From: Heliocidaris erythrogramma
Lineage: Eukaryota > Echinodermata > Echinoidea > Camarodonta > Echinometridae
DNA: 64,000 nucleotides
Assembly (NCBI GenBank): GCA_025617745.1
Contig: CM046856.1
Coordinates: 48,147,580 to 48,211,579, forward strand
Direction of reading: 5' to 3'
This document shows, one piece after another, positions 13,027 through 24,639 of this stretch. Each line of letters begins with the position of its first letter. The first letter of the stretch is position 1. Under the pieces are notes generated by a model. That model was not told where the DNA came from, did no database searches, and saw only the letters and a program-made list of their open reading frames with translations. The position numbers and the translations under genes are program-made.

Positions 13027-13219
13027 GGCCCGAATTCACAAACCATGGTTTAAACCCCTCCTGGTGTTTTTAAGCGTACGTGCGCACGGAATCCGATCCA
13101 ATCATATATTTTCTTTGAGTGTGCGCATGGGCAATGTGCGCTTATTTACGCCTATTTCAGTACGCTTGCGGAGGTTTAAACCATGGTTTAGGTTTAAACC
13201 TTATTTGTGAATTCAGGCC
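13027..13219. mobile_element. MITE-like palindrome, GGCCCGAATTCACAAACCAT termini
   Basis: Left GGCCCGAATTCACAAACCAT; right complement TTTGTGAATTCAGGCC, with GGTTTAAACC blocks inside both arms. No coding content beyond small frames. Confidence 0.8.
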
Positions 13220-13365
13220 AATGTGTTCACAAAAACTTTGCTTCTTAAACTTTTTCAACAAAAAAATATGAACAGGTCATTTGAAGTTCAAAACAGTTAG
13301 TAGGATCAACAGTGTCCATTATGAAATTTTAAAAAATTGTGCAAGTATATTATCAGTCTACTTTT

Positions 13366-13430
13366 AAGAATCAGAATGGTGTTGACCCATAGCACTGTAC
13401 ACAGAGTTAATGTCCTACTGGCTCTTGAGA
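13366..13430. repeat. Short hairpin element, GCCAGAAGGGCGTTAACTC family, copy 3
   Basis: The right arm AGAGTTAATGTCCTACTGGC is clear. The left arm (CAGAATGGTGTTGACC) is worn. Confidence 0.6.
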
Positions 13431-14368
13431 GATAATAATAGAGAATTATGGAAATATTAGGAACCTTTAAACAATGACATAGTCATTTTGAGTGTACGTT
13501 TGTTAGCGCAGTAACCTAATTACTTATTAATTATTAATATATTACTGTTCTAGTGCCCTATTATTCTCATGGTAAACTGGAATTAGGTTGTAAAACGTTA
13601 TCAAAACAGCCGCTTATTACATGCAATAAATCTACTTATGGGTCATTAAGTTTATCGCTCCCCCCAATAAACCAGAATTTAGTGAGACAACATACAATTT
13701 GAACTTTATGTCCTTTGATATTGTCATCATAAATGACAAAGTCCAAAGTTATTAAGATCCTACATAGGAAAAGAAATTTATGAACCCACAATATAGATTT
13801 CAAATATCGCAAAATGAAGTTGTATTGCTCCTGTTTGTATATTCGCAATATTGTTTGCTTTTAAGTCTTGCAGCTCACGTAAGCATCCAGATGAAAAACG
13901 CTCACCCTAACCATTCACATAAAAGCTGTGAGTTGTACACTGTTTGAGCAGTCATAGAACCGTTAATGCTCTAAATGCGCTCATGAATATTGTTTTGGAA
14001 TCCATATTTGATATGAGGATTTGGTTTACTAATCTCTAACAAAAGAAGAAATGTTGTGAGGTCTTTATGCATGGAAAGGAATGTAGCTTGAAAATCACAA
14101 GGATTAATTAGATCTGTAAAGAGAATCACATTTCTTTGACTATATCTTTGACTGTTCAAATGTCAAGAGACACTGAAGATACATTTCTTGAGTCTATCCA
14201 TCTGTTTTGATGATGGCGGTCTTCGTAAGGATATCCCTGTCATCGACCAGAAACAGAAGCTGTTGGATCACCCGCTTTTCCTTGTTTGAGGCCACATAGC
14301 TGGAACGTGAAGAAGAGCTGCAACTTTTATCACAATTTTCCATACAATTCCACTTAAACTTTGTAAGA
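13431..14368. other. Region upstream of exon 1; possible 5' UTR
   Basis: AT-rich to about 14190, then composition rises towards exon 1. A 29-codon open frame (ATG 14210, stop TAG 14297) precedes the candidate start and lies in the same frame. No TATA box or initiator could be assigned with confidence. Confidence 0.4.
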
Positions 14369-14660
14369 ATGTCCAGTGTTACCATTGACTATTTCACTCC
14401 GGGACCTCTTCTCCCGTCTCTCCTCTCTCTCCAACTCGAAAGCTTGCGGAAGAAATCACGACCCCACGACCCCAACCGTCATGTCCAGCTGGCTTTGGAC
14501 AGCGTCAAGGAAGAGGGAACGCCCCCATCCTCACGGCGGTACAAGAAGCGGGACGACATTCGGCCCAAGGTGCAGATTCGCATCGGGGATGATGATGATG
14601 ATGAGTCAGAAGAGGAAGGTGACAACGTGGATAGTAGAAGAGATGAGCTGAATGAAAATG
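14369..14660 (+). CDS. SLC4A2-like: AE gene exon 1: candidate start and acidic N-terminal extension
   Basis: This exon encodes residues 1-97 plus one base of codon 98 and ends at a strong donor (G|GTGAGT). The ATG at 14369 has A at -3, and the frame upstream is closed by TAG at 14297, so a start here is reasonable. Visible features are a basic patch (RRYKKRDDIRPK, 56-67) followed by an acidic run of Asp/Glu (74-83). This resembles the basic-then-acidic N-terminal extension of AE2/AE3, although detailed similarity is weak. GC content is clearly higher than the flanks. An alternative is that the real exon begins at an internal acceptor after a pyrimidine-rich stretch (14400-14452, ending GAAAG), with coding exons further upstream. 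The 3' part from about codon 55 is secure because it joins exon 2 in phase; the start is not. Confidence 0.72.
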
Positions 14661-14977
14661 GTGAGTATACGTATTAGACTATTTGAAAGCATAATATGGT
14701 CTGCCTATATGTGATGGTTATGCGACTCATATGCTCCGGCGACAATTGCTCCGCATCAATTTTGTATGTACACAAAATACTTAACTTCAGCCCTGGTGAA
14801 AACACTATATACCTCTCCCTAATCCTTACCCTTTTAACTTTTAACCTGAAACTCAATTTCAACCCTGACCCTAACACTATATCTTGGACGAAATAAAGCC
14901 AGGAGCAGTGTTGCCTGAGTATATGTTGGAACATGTCCCAGGCATGTTTAGTTACATTGCAATTCACACTGTTAAAC

Positions 14978-15147
14978 TACAGTCAAAGACCACCTGTCTA
15001 TAAAGACCACAATTTTTGTTTCCCTTGGAAAGTGTTTCTCATTTCCCTTGAAAAGTGTTTCTCATTGAAACGTGTATTAAAGGAATGTACATAAAGACCG
15101 CTTTTCTTGTCTCCCTTAAAGCAGTCTTTTAGACAGGTTTCAATGTA
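14978..15147. mobile_element. pogo/Tc1-like MITE, TACAGTCAAAGACCACCTGT ends
   Basis: Left TACAGTCAAAGACCACCTGT and right ACAGGTTTCAATGTA are inverted ends with flanking TA, and TCTATAAAGACC occurs inside. This is the form of pogo-type non-autonomous elements (family knowledge). 170 bp, in intron 1. Confidence 0.7.
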
Positions 15148-15361
15148 TATAGAAAAGCAGATTATAAGGTATGAAATACATTATGTACAGGTGTATTGGC
15201 AGATCATTTTGGGAATTGCTGAAACAGCCATTTCCATAGCAAGAAACTTGTTAGTTGCTGTACTTCAATCATTTCAGCTCATGAAACTGTGTGACTGTGG
15301 ATTACTCGTGAAATTATTTAAAGTTTCATGCATGCGAAAGAGTCTGGTTTAAAGTTTTATT

Positions 15362-15712
15362 GGTTTACCTCTTTCCTCCTCTTTCCTCTTCTTTCCTCCT
15401 CTTTCCTCCTCTTTCCTCTTCTTTCCTCTTCTTTCCTCTTCTTTCCTCTTCTTTCCTCTTCTTTCCTCTTCTTTCCTCTTCTTTCCTCTTCTTTCCTCTT
15501 CTTTCCTCTTCTTTCCTCTTCTTTCCTCTTCTTTCCTCTTTCCTCCTCTTTCCTCCTCTTTCCTCCTCTTTCCTCCTCTTTCCTCCTCTTTCCTCCTCTT
15601 TCCTCCTCTTTCCTCCTCTTTCCTCCTCTTTCCTCCTCTTTCCTCCTCTTTCCTCCTCTTTCCTCTTTCTCTTTCTTTCCCTCTCTTTCTTTCTCTTTCT
15701 TTCTCCCCCTCT
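15362..15712. repeat. TTTCCTC/TTCTT pyrimidine satellite in intron 1
   Basis: About 350 bases, first of TTTCCTCTTC units, then of TTTCCTCCTC units. The strand is almost purely pyrimidine and could form a triplex in principle. Long frames over it are artefacts. Confidence 0.95.
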
Positions 15713-16886
15713 CTTTCTACATGTATTTTTTACATGCTTTGTTTTCTCTCTATGGTTTTCTTTTTTTTACTCTTTAATGTATTGCCCCAGGCACTCAATG
15801 CATTGCCCGAGGCACTCAATGCATATTCAGTTCAATAAAATCAGCAGACTACAAATAATGTTTTTCCTTGAGATACTAGAATACAATACCAATTATGAGC
15901 AGTGAAGTGTATCCACTTGTAAATTAACAATAAACAGTACTGGAATATCTAAACCACTGCACTTCTGTTGATCAAAAGCATTCTACATGTATTGATCATA
16001 TCGCATACATAGGGAAAACTTGTACTGTTGAGAGACATTGTTGAGCAGTGGATTTGCATGGTGATGTAATCTTGTGTTTGAAAGTGGCTAGCATATACCT
16101 ATATATTTATGCTCAACTTGTTTATTGTTCAGCAGAACATTTATCAAGGGGATTTAATCAGTAGATATACCCCTTATCCAATGCTGTGTGTAGAGTTCAC
16201 AGATCAAGTTGAAGTCCATTCAACTCTTAAGCTGCCGTACGTACATTCATTTGCTGTTTAGATCTACATTGTAATTGATGAATAAGTTGCTGGTACATGT
16301 ACTGAAAATGTTTCCTTCCGTGGAAGTACATGCTTTCTGCGTGTACATAAACATTATCAGTCTTGTTTCTAAATGGATGTGGTTGTTTGACGAAGAAGTA
16401 ATCACAAATGACAAACAAAGAGGAGGACAGTGCATGTGGTTTCAGTAACTTATAGTTTGGATCTACAAGAGAACTGATTTGGGAATGACATACAAGAGGC
16501 AATTTATTTGGTTCCAGTAGCTTTGATTTCGAATTCAATCTAGAACTGGTACTCGGATGACATACACAAAGCCAATGCAAGTGGTTTTGAGTTCAAATCC
16601 ACTTTAGTGTCTCCTGTAGTTTTGAGTTTGGATACTCCAGAACTGGTTCATGAAGAACATGTACACAAGAAGTCAGTGCATCCATGGGGTTCAATTCGTA
16701 TGAGTTCAGACCCACTCTAGATTAAACTATTGTAAGTCTAGTATATTTTGGCCACTTTGGCCACTTTGGCCACTTTGGCCATTGTTTGAAGAGTCCTATG
16801 ATATCATTTGGCGAGTGAGACGATAGCCCTCTGGAAATGTTTACATTCTGTATAGAGGTCTAGACACCATAGTTATCAGCTACTAC
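15713..16886. other. Intron 1 sequence without recognised features
   Basis: Noncoding. A small GGCCACTTT triplication lies at 16749-16779. Confidence 0.4.
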
Positions 16887-19800
16887 ATATCGTCGCTCAT
16901 TTCACGAAGTGGCACAAAGGCCCAAAATCGCGTACATAGTCAATTTTGAGTTTTCTTCATTTTTACGATCTACTAGCCATGTTCTACCATTTCACTAAAT
17001 TTCGAGTAATAATTATGTTTATTTATGCAAAAACACGTCGTGCTGAAAGTGACACGAGCCATGAAAATGCAGATTCATAATTTCACGAACCGGCACAAGA
17101 CGGCGCGCGCACTGCGAACCGTGTGTTTTCATGCGCGCGCCTCGTTCTTTGTATGTATTACGAAGACGTGCGCGCTTCCTCGCGAGCTAATCCTATACTT
17201 TCATTTTCGGCTTGTTCATAAAAAAATCCCAATGACCCAGAACCACAGTGTTTGTATCAGGCTGGCCCTCCAAAAATCTCTCAAAGCAAATATGAAGATT
17301 TGCTAACTCTCTGTTCTGGACGCATCCCCGTCATCAATCATCCAGATAACCAAGCATTTTACCGCCAGCTTCTGCACTAAACAGGTGGTATTGTAGCAAC
17401 TTCACTCATTTGTTTACATTAGACAGACAGGACTGATCAAAGCTTGGTCATAGTTTGTTTATGTGGATCAGCTGGTTAAAGTTCATTCAACTGCTCACTT
17501 CCTCACTGGACAATACCAAAGACCTTCTTCTTATTCAACTCCTGCACTCAGCATTCATCTTTTGTTCTCCACTACACCAGGCAAGGCACTCTACACATGT
17601 TCTACATTCTTCATTGCTTCACTCCCTTATAATAGAACTTGTTTTTGTTGCCTGGATACAAACCTTCCAATGACATGAGTTTACTGAGCACATGGACTTT
17701 CAGCTTTTCACTTAGTAGGAAGTTTTCATCTAGAGAACACGTTCTTTTTCTACTGAGTCACACATTCACAACCTAGGACTACCAACATTTGGACATCGCA
17801 TCTTCATTTACTCATCCATTTTCTTTATCTGGCAAACGGCAGATTTGACTCTTATTTTATCAACATTAGACAACAGTGATCTACTTTCTTTTCGCTTGTG
17901 CTGGCCGCGGGGCCAGTGCAGTATTTGTAAATAGAGATCTTTCGCGATCGCGAATATTTGATTATTATGAAAGATAGAACATTTTTTTTTTTTGGGGGGG
18001 GGGGGGGGATTAAGAATTATAATTTGTTTGCTCTGAAGCATTTAAAGATATATTGTAACTTTTAGAGATATATAGTATGTTGAGAGGTATGTTGTATGTT
18101 GTATATGTTGTTTTATATATTGTATGTTGAGAGATATCTTGTATGTTGTATATGCTGTATATGTTGTATTACCTTATAATTAACTTGCGTAAGAAATTGT
18201 ATTTGTGATGTAGATATTTCCAACTAGAGCGTTGAGGTGATGATGATTTTCAGATCTTTTGTGGTAATATAAGTCACAAAGATATTTGTATAATAGTAAT
18301 TCTGATTTGTTGATTACAAGAAAGATTGACTAAAATCAACTCACATCTCTGAGAACTTGTGCCAACATTGAAGGGGGTGGGGTGACTAATGTATGTATTC
18401 ACAGACATTTACTAAGATGCTGGCGTATTTGTCCGCACTAACACTTCCATCTTTTCTTTAAGTTGAAGCTTAGCTTATAGTAGAGATATGATAGATGTAA
18501 GTATTAACGACGAACTCATAATTATATTTTGTTAAGCAAATCTTCACGATGACTGTGCATTATTTTTAATTTATGAAGGAAGCCTGTTTTAGGTATATAG
18601 ATTTTTTTCAATAAATTTAACTTTATCAATTAACATGATTTTGTATTTTTTTTCTGATTTTAAAATGGTTGATAACCTTGAGTACAGAATAATTGTGTAA
18701 CATTTTTTTTTACATTCTCTTTATAAATTGATATAGAAAACTCTCACCAATTGCTATTTTCTTATCTGTTTTCATACAGTTGCTGTGCATGGTCAATCAT
18801 TTTCCACTGTCATAATGTATAATATTCACCATTACCAGTTTATAGTAGTGGTATATAGTGAATAGTAATGCAAGTCTGAGAGTAAATTTTCCTCATATTT
18901 TGTCCCTGCAGAGGTATATGAGGTAATTGCTAATTGTAATTTGTTCGCTAGTAGCATTCTCTTGCTGACCTACAATGTGTCATTCAGAAATGTTATAAGT
19001 ACGTTTCACAATGATGAAAACAAGTTGGATCTTCCAAAAAGTATATAACGGCTTTAAATATTTTATTCACTAACATAATTCGTATGAAGTTTAATGAAAT
19101 CAAATAGAAAGCACGTGTTTCAGTAAAAACCTTCATGATAGTAGTTCAAAACATATTCACAAATGTCTACTAAAAAGGACGGCACATGCAGTCCAAATCT
19201 TATGTGTTCAAACTGTAAGCACATTTGTAAGACAATGCTTAATTTGTTAAAATACTGTGGTAAATTATTGATTTTTTTTGACGTTGTGCTTTAAAAAATT
19301 CTTTCCAAGTTAAAACTATTCAGTAAAAACCGTGAATCAACTTTAAATTCATAATATCAAAATAATATTAGTAAAAATCTGTAATTAATTTGAAACTCAT
19401 AATGTATTACAAATGAGTGCAGATGCAGAGTAGTGGTAATTACTGCTATTTTGTGTACGAAATATTAGCATGTGTAAAAATAATGATAATGTGTTGAATT
19501 ATTTAATTACCCTTTTCAATTATTAATCTTCACTGACTTTTGTACTTTCAAAATGAATTTTTTTGTCGAATTTTAAATTATTCAATAAAACCTAGAATAA
19601 TAGTTGAAGTCAAAATATTTATGTATTTAGAAATGCATGCACTTGTGTTCGAAATGTAAGCACACGAGATGAGGCTCGGTGAAAAATTAAAAGAGAGAGG
19701 GAGAGAGAGAGAGAGAGTAATACTGGGATTGAAAATTAATAATGATGAAGCATGATAAAATGAGAAGTTAGAGAAAGGATAAATGCAGTGTGCTTCATTG

Positions 19801-20850
19801 TGCAAAGCAATACTAATACCAAAAGGTGGGCAGTGATTTGATCAAATTGGAGAAAGGAAATTCTCTTCTTTCGTTTTTTGTACAATTTGTTATATATTAT
19901 TCAAAAGCACCAACGAAACAAGTATTTCTAAACCTCCCATCTTATAATTGCTGTTTTTACTCGCGAATAAACAGCGCTCACCATGCGCGCGTCCAATTGT
20001 GCCATTTCGTGAACTAAATCGCGCAGCGGATTACGCGTATGATTTCGTTCACGAAATGACACGAACGTTTGAATCCTTCCAGTATTCATGTTTTATCTTC
20101 TTTTTTAAAAAATTGTATGTGAACAGTTAGTTGAAATTCCCCTCCTTCGTTCCATGTACAATTTATTATATCTAATTCCGAAAACCACATCAATTTAATG
20201 GTTCTCCCAAATAATATCTCATCAATTGCGTTTTAACTCGCGAATAAACAGCGCACACCATGCGCGCATCCAATTGTGCCATTTCGTGAACTAAATCGCG
20301 CAGCGGATTACGCGTATGATTTCGTTCACGAAATGACACGAATGTTTGAGTCCTTCCAGTATTCATGTTTTGTCTTCTTTTTTAAAAAATTGTATGTGAA
20401 CAGTTAGTTGAAATTCCCCTCCGTCGTTCCATGTACAATTTATTATATCTAATTCCGAAAACCACATCAAATTAATGGTTTCCCAAATAATATCTCATCA
20501 ATTGCGTTTTAACTCGCGAATAAACAGCCCACACCATGCGCGCGTCCAATTGTGCCATTTCGTGAACTAAATCGCGCAGCGGATTACGCGTATGATTTCG
20601 TTCACGAAATGACACGAATGTTTGAGTCCTTCCAGTATTCATGTTTTGTCTTCTTTTTTAAAGTATTGTATGTGATTAGTTAGTGGAAATTCCGCTCTTT
20701 CGTTTCATGTACAATTTATTATATCTAATTCCAGAAAACCCTCCATATTAATAGCTTTAAAGATTACAAATCTTTAATCGCGATTTTCTCAGAACGCACT
20801 TTTCGTGATCCGCGCGCACTTGTGCCACTTCGTGAAATGAGCGACGATAT
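16887..20850. mobile_element. 3.96-kb DNA-transposon-like element with 31-bp perfect TIRs
   Basis: Positions 16887-16917 and 20820-20850 are exact inverted repeats over 31 bases, starting ATATCGTCGCTCATTTCACG. No transposase frame is visible, so the element is non-autonomous or decayed. No clean target duplication was found at the edges (CAGCTACTAC / CAAGTAGAGC). Copies of the terminal motif TTCACGAARTGGCACAA recur inside, at about 17085 and in the tandem array at the right end. The middle (17.3-19.8 kb) is AT-rich and has no recognisable content. It lies in intron 1 of the anion exchanger gene. Confidence 0.75.
19855..20850. repeat. 276/277-bp tandem array forming the right end of the element
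   Basis: The landmark ACTCGCGAATAAACAG occurs at 19959, 20236 and 20512, so the period is 277 then 276 bp. About 3.6 units are present. Each full unit holds an inverted pair TGTGCCATTTCGTGAAC ... GTTCACGAAATGACACGA separated by about 32 bases. The last, partial unit runs into the terminal inverted repeat. Confidence 0.92.
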
Positions 20851-21037
20851 CAAGTAGAGCCTACTACAAAGAGTGAGAAGGAGAATGAATGTACATGTAA
20901 ATATAGTGGAAGGTACCAGGAGAATCCCAGACAAAGATTGCAGACTTAGACATGGTACCTCGGATCAGGATGGAGTTCAGTCGTCACCACGTAAGTAAAC
21001 ATGATCTGTAGTTCGGGCAAGGCACCTCCGAACTTCT

Positions 21038-21185
21038 GGGCCCCGTTTCATAAAACTTGTTATCAATAACAACCGCCTCATTTCTATGACAAATTTGCTC
21101 TTAGCCAATCAGATGCAAGGATTTCAGTAGCGTATAACATTTATTGTGACTTGTTATTGATAACAAGTTTTATGAAACAGGGCCC
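21038..21185. mobile_element. MITE-like palindrome, GGGCCCCGTTTCATAAAACT termini
   Basis: Left GGGCCCCGTTTCATAAAACT pairs with right AGTTTTATGAAACAGGGCCC. The inner arms TTGTTATCAATAACAA / TTGTTATTGATAACAA continue the pairing. 148 bp. Confidence 0.88.
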
Positions 21186-22023
21186 TGATGTCCATATACT
21201 GAGAAAAGTGGTGGCATCAACCACTAACATGTTTGTCACATCTCATAAAAGATTTTAGTGACATTAGAGGGATGTGGGTGGAGGGGTGTATGTGTAAACC
21301 AAATGCAGTCTAACTCAACCCCAGGTCTAACTTAGTCTGCAAGCACAGACCCTAATTTGACACTTTATCAGAAAATCATTGTCTCTTGAGAGAAACCTAA
21401 CACAGCTACCTACTGGTCGTGTCAATATGGGCAGCTATAGTACAGGGCCTGTGATAGTCCTACAGAGCAGACACTCTTTTACGACTGACCAGGGTTTGTG
21501 CCTGCAAACTAGGTCTATAACTAGGCATTGTCCAAATGGGGTGGCCTGGCAGGTTCATCAGCAAAGCTTAATTGAGACCATTTTTTTAAACCCTTATTTT
21601 CAAGATTACCTGATGGGAATGTATAACTGTAAAAAAGGTCCGATGTGTTTCTAGCTCGTTACCTCTTGAAACCTATAGACCAGTTTTACAGCCCGATGTT
21701 GCCAAACTATACTGTAAAGATATCAATATCAAAATTAAGTCTTGGGTTGACCAGATATGCTCTGTTATTGGGGAACTAGTTGTGTTGCACTGTGCTGACT
21801 GGGAATGTGACAAGGATACAATTTAGTGCATATTTATCAAAATGAAATTGATTCCCAACCTGTCCAGGTCTCACTTCCTGTTCACAAGCTGTGTAGAGGA
21901 AATGGTCGCATAAATATAGAATTTCAATCTTGCAATTTTTGCACTTTAGACGAAAAGTTTACAAGCGATGGTCACGCTTATTCAGTGCAAGCTAGACTAC
22001 AAACATTATGAAGTATTTGGGTG

Positions 22024-22427
22024 AATTCTGCAGGGAACAAGAAGAACGCTCTCTGACTTTGGGGTGTCAAAAGGGAAAGGGAAGCTATTGGTTTGAAATC
22101 GTTGTTGAATTGAGATTATGCTCCTTCAGCCTGGCTAGCAATGAGACGCTACCAGTTATTTGCAGAAGGTATGTAATTGTGTTGTGGGTGTACTGTGGTA
22201 CATTGGTGAAGGCTCTCGACCCTCGAATTCTGCAGGGCCCAAAGAAGAACGCTCTTTGACTTTGGGATGTCAAAGGGAAGGGAAGATATTGATTTAAATC
22301 AGCATTGAATTGAGATTATGCTCCTGCAGCTTGGCTAGCAATAAGACGTTACCAGTTATTGTCAGAAGGTATGTTGTGTTGTGGGAGTACTGTCGTATAT
22401 TGGTGAAGGCTCTCGACTCTCCTATGA
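22024..22427. repeat. Tandem duplication, about 202-bp unit
   Basis: AATTCTGCAGG begins at 22024 and again at 22226. Both units run through TTGAGATTATGCTCC, GCTAGCAAT, CCAGTTATT and GGTGAAGGCTCTCGAC. Only the second unit continues into the SINE body. Confidence 0.88.
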
Positions 22428-22613
22428 GAGGACCTGGGTTCGATCCTCGCTCGGTGCTTACATGTATATCCCTGGGACAAGGTGTTTTGCCAACATTTGT
22501 CCCTCTCAACCCAGGTGTAAATGGGTACCTGGCAATACTGGGGTAATAATAATTACAGAGCCTGTAGGGACTCATGTGATTACCCTGGGTAAATAAGACC
22601 CAATGATTATTAT
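22378..22613 (+). mobile_element. tRNA-derived SINE
   Basis: A tRNA-like head contains the box-B sequence GGTTCGATCCT at 22438-22448, preceded by the stem-loop text CTCTCCTATGAGAGG. The body GTAAATGGGTACCTGGCAAT and an A/T-rich tail (AATGATTATTATTT) follow. The head of a second copy, without body, is in the preceding tandem unit. Confidence 0.75.
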
Positions 22614-23064
22614 TTTGTTAAGAGCAACATATTTGAAACCATATTTTACTGTAAATATTCACCTGATTGCTATAGACTTATTATTAAGCAGGGGGGAAAA
22701 GGCTGTTTTATGCTAGTTTGTAAAATTTGCATGATATTGTAAGTTTTCAAACATCTACATGTATAGTGGTATCATTATTTATTCAGGTTTACTTACTAAG
22801 GAGGTAGAACTTTTTATTGTTGGAGATGTTATGGTATGGTATGGCATTGCTTGTACAGTCTTGTATTGTTTTCAAACTCGGGGAATTGTTCTAGTGTCCC
22901 CAAAGGATTTTCAGAGATAATCTAAAAATAGATAAAATGATAATACCAGAGGACCTGATTCTGGGTCACAGCCAAATGGTCATCAGCTCATTAGCTTCTG
23001 TTAAAGAACTTTGTTAGCTATGAAATGAAATGCAGTTGGTGTGTCTTTAAGAGATTATACAGAA

Positions 23065-23248
23065 TACAGTGGAAACTCACTATAACGAGGACATTGGGAC
23101 CATGAAAATATCCTTGTTATATCAGGAATCTCCTTATATCAGGGCAAAAAAACAAAAGAACATAAAGACTTGGGACCAGCAAAACCTTGTTACGGTATAT
23201 CACGATTCTCGTTATGTCAGAGCTCTTTATAGAGAAGTTTCCAATGTA
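23065..23248. mobile_element. pogo-like MITE, TACAGTGGAAACTCACTATA ends
   Basis: Left TACAGTGGAAACTCACTATA and right TATAGAGAAGTTTCCAATGTA are inverted ends with TA at the edges. The interior repeats the CTTGTTATATCAGG / TCTCGTTATGTCAG theme. 184 bp, no frame. Confidence 0.75.
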
Positions 23249-24392
23249 CATGTACATGTACATGTGATGGCTGGTACCAGCTGCATGTGACATTGTTTTG
23301 AAGGAAGGAGTAGCCTAGAGTAGTCTGGAGGCACAGACTCTATTGGACACTAACAAAATTCCTGATAGACTAGAGCGTACCCTGTCTTCGTAACCTCTTG
23401 CAAGTTGCAGTGTCAAAGCAGCCACAATACAGGGCCCATATGGATGCAGTCTGTAGTCTTACAGTTCAGACGCTGTATTATAATTTTAAAGACTAGGGTT
23501 TGTGCCTGTGTGTCTGTTACCTGGGAGATTCATTTTGCCTACCCTATGTTTGTGAGTCTCTGGCTGTGTCAAAGCAACTACAATACAAAGGGCCTGTACG
23601 GATGTAGTCTTACGGTCTAGACCTTGTGCTATGATTCAGACAGACAAGGATTTGTGACTGGATGTTGCCTGGGAGATGATGTGCTGCACTGTTATTCATT
23701 TTCTCAAGGACATCTCCAACTTTTATCGCCTGTTTTCGACATCGAAACTCCACTGCACCAGATCAAACTTCCTGTACGTCTACTTTCACAGAGGAAATAA
23801 TTATGCAATTTTCGGTAAGGAAGTTTACAAATGATGGTTATTGTTATTCCTGCGAAATAGGAGATTACTATCTGGTTAGTCAGAGACGTTTCATTATTAA
23901 ACTGCTGGACAATGGAAGAACACCACTTGATTTTATGTTGGATGCAGAGATGAGGTTTTTATTTGGAAAAAAAGTTTGAAGTAGAGAACATCAACTAGAA
24001 ATCTGTATTAGACGGGGATGAGGCGACACTTGCGCTCTGCAGAAGGTATGCTTGGAGAAAAATTTTGCTTTCCATTGGTCACCAGCCTTAACTGTGTTGA
24101 TAAATTTTCATAGGCTGGTATCTCCAAGCTCCGGATAAAAGATATTTTGATTTGTTGTTATTGTTTCATCTTGTTTTAATTTTCTCTGTCTTCACTGACT
24201 TTTTTTTGTATATATAGGTACAGTATCTGTGAAGAGAAGTGTGCTGTTCAGTATTATATATTTGCTCCTTTTCAGAGAGGACGTCACATGATATGAGTGG
24301 AAAGTGGAAATGTAGACGCCAGGACATCTGTTAATGAGCTTTAATTTGGTGACTTCTGTTTCCTTTTGTCCTTGTTTGTGTTTTAATAATAG
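23249..24392. other. End of intron 1 without recognised coding features
   Basis: Contains two similar stretches (about 23400-23500 and 23565-23650) sharing GTGTCAAAGCARCYACAATACA and CAGGGCC / AAGGGCC text, also akin to 21400-21560. The class is unknown. Confidence 0.4.
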
Positions 24393-24478
24393 GCTACAGT
24401 GGAAGGAGGAGAGGAAATTACAATGTCACTCAAGAGAGATTTCCTATCAATACAAAGAGGGCACATGAACCCCATGAG
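24393..24478 (+). CDS. SLC4A2-like: AE gene exon 2: linker before the cytoplasmic domain
   Basis: Encodes residues 98-126 between an acceptor (TTTTAATAATAG) and a donor (GAG|GTAAGC). The incoming phase (GC completing G|GC, glycine) matches exon 1. The last residues (RAHEPHE) lead directly into LFVQL of exon 3, equivalent to the HEVFVEL junction at the start of the conserved AE cytoplasmic domain. The rest (GYSGRRRGNYNVTQERFPIN) is basic and polar and probably disordered. It is short, but both splice sites and the frame agree. Confidence 0.85.
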
Positions 24479-24639
24479 GTAAGCTTTGCAACTTACTAAT
24501 TCATATGTTTTATTGGGGTTTTTTTTTACTTTGTCCCACTTCAAAGATTTTGGCACATGTGATTATTGTATTAAGTTAAAAAATACTCTACTGGAGCATG
24601 GATCAGGCCCTGTTATCACCTACTGAAATCCTTGCAACT

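Noticed and set aside
14194..14385. Minus-strand frame of 63 codons over the region before exon 1
   Set aside because: Ordinary composition, but no domain, no splice signals and overlap with the likely 5' end of the AE gene; a shadow is more likely.
15328..15905. Open frames of about 150-180 codons
   Set aside because: They are readings of the TTTCCTC satellite.
19855..20850. Repeat array resembling a CRISPR locus
   Set aside because: The unit is 276 bp with no spacer pattern, in a eukaryotic intron, and belongs to a TIR element.
22378..22460. Possible tRNA gene
   Set aside because: Box B is present, but the acceptor stem and cloverleaf do not close, and a SINE body follows.
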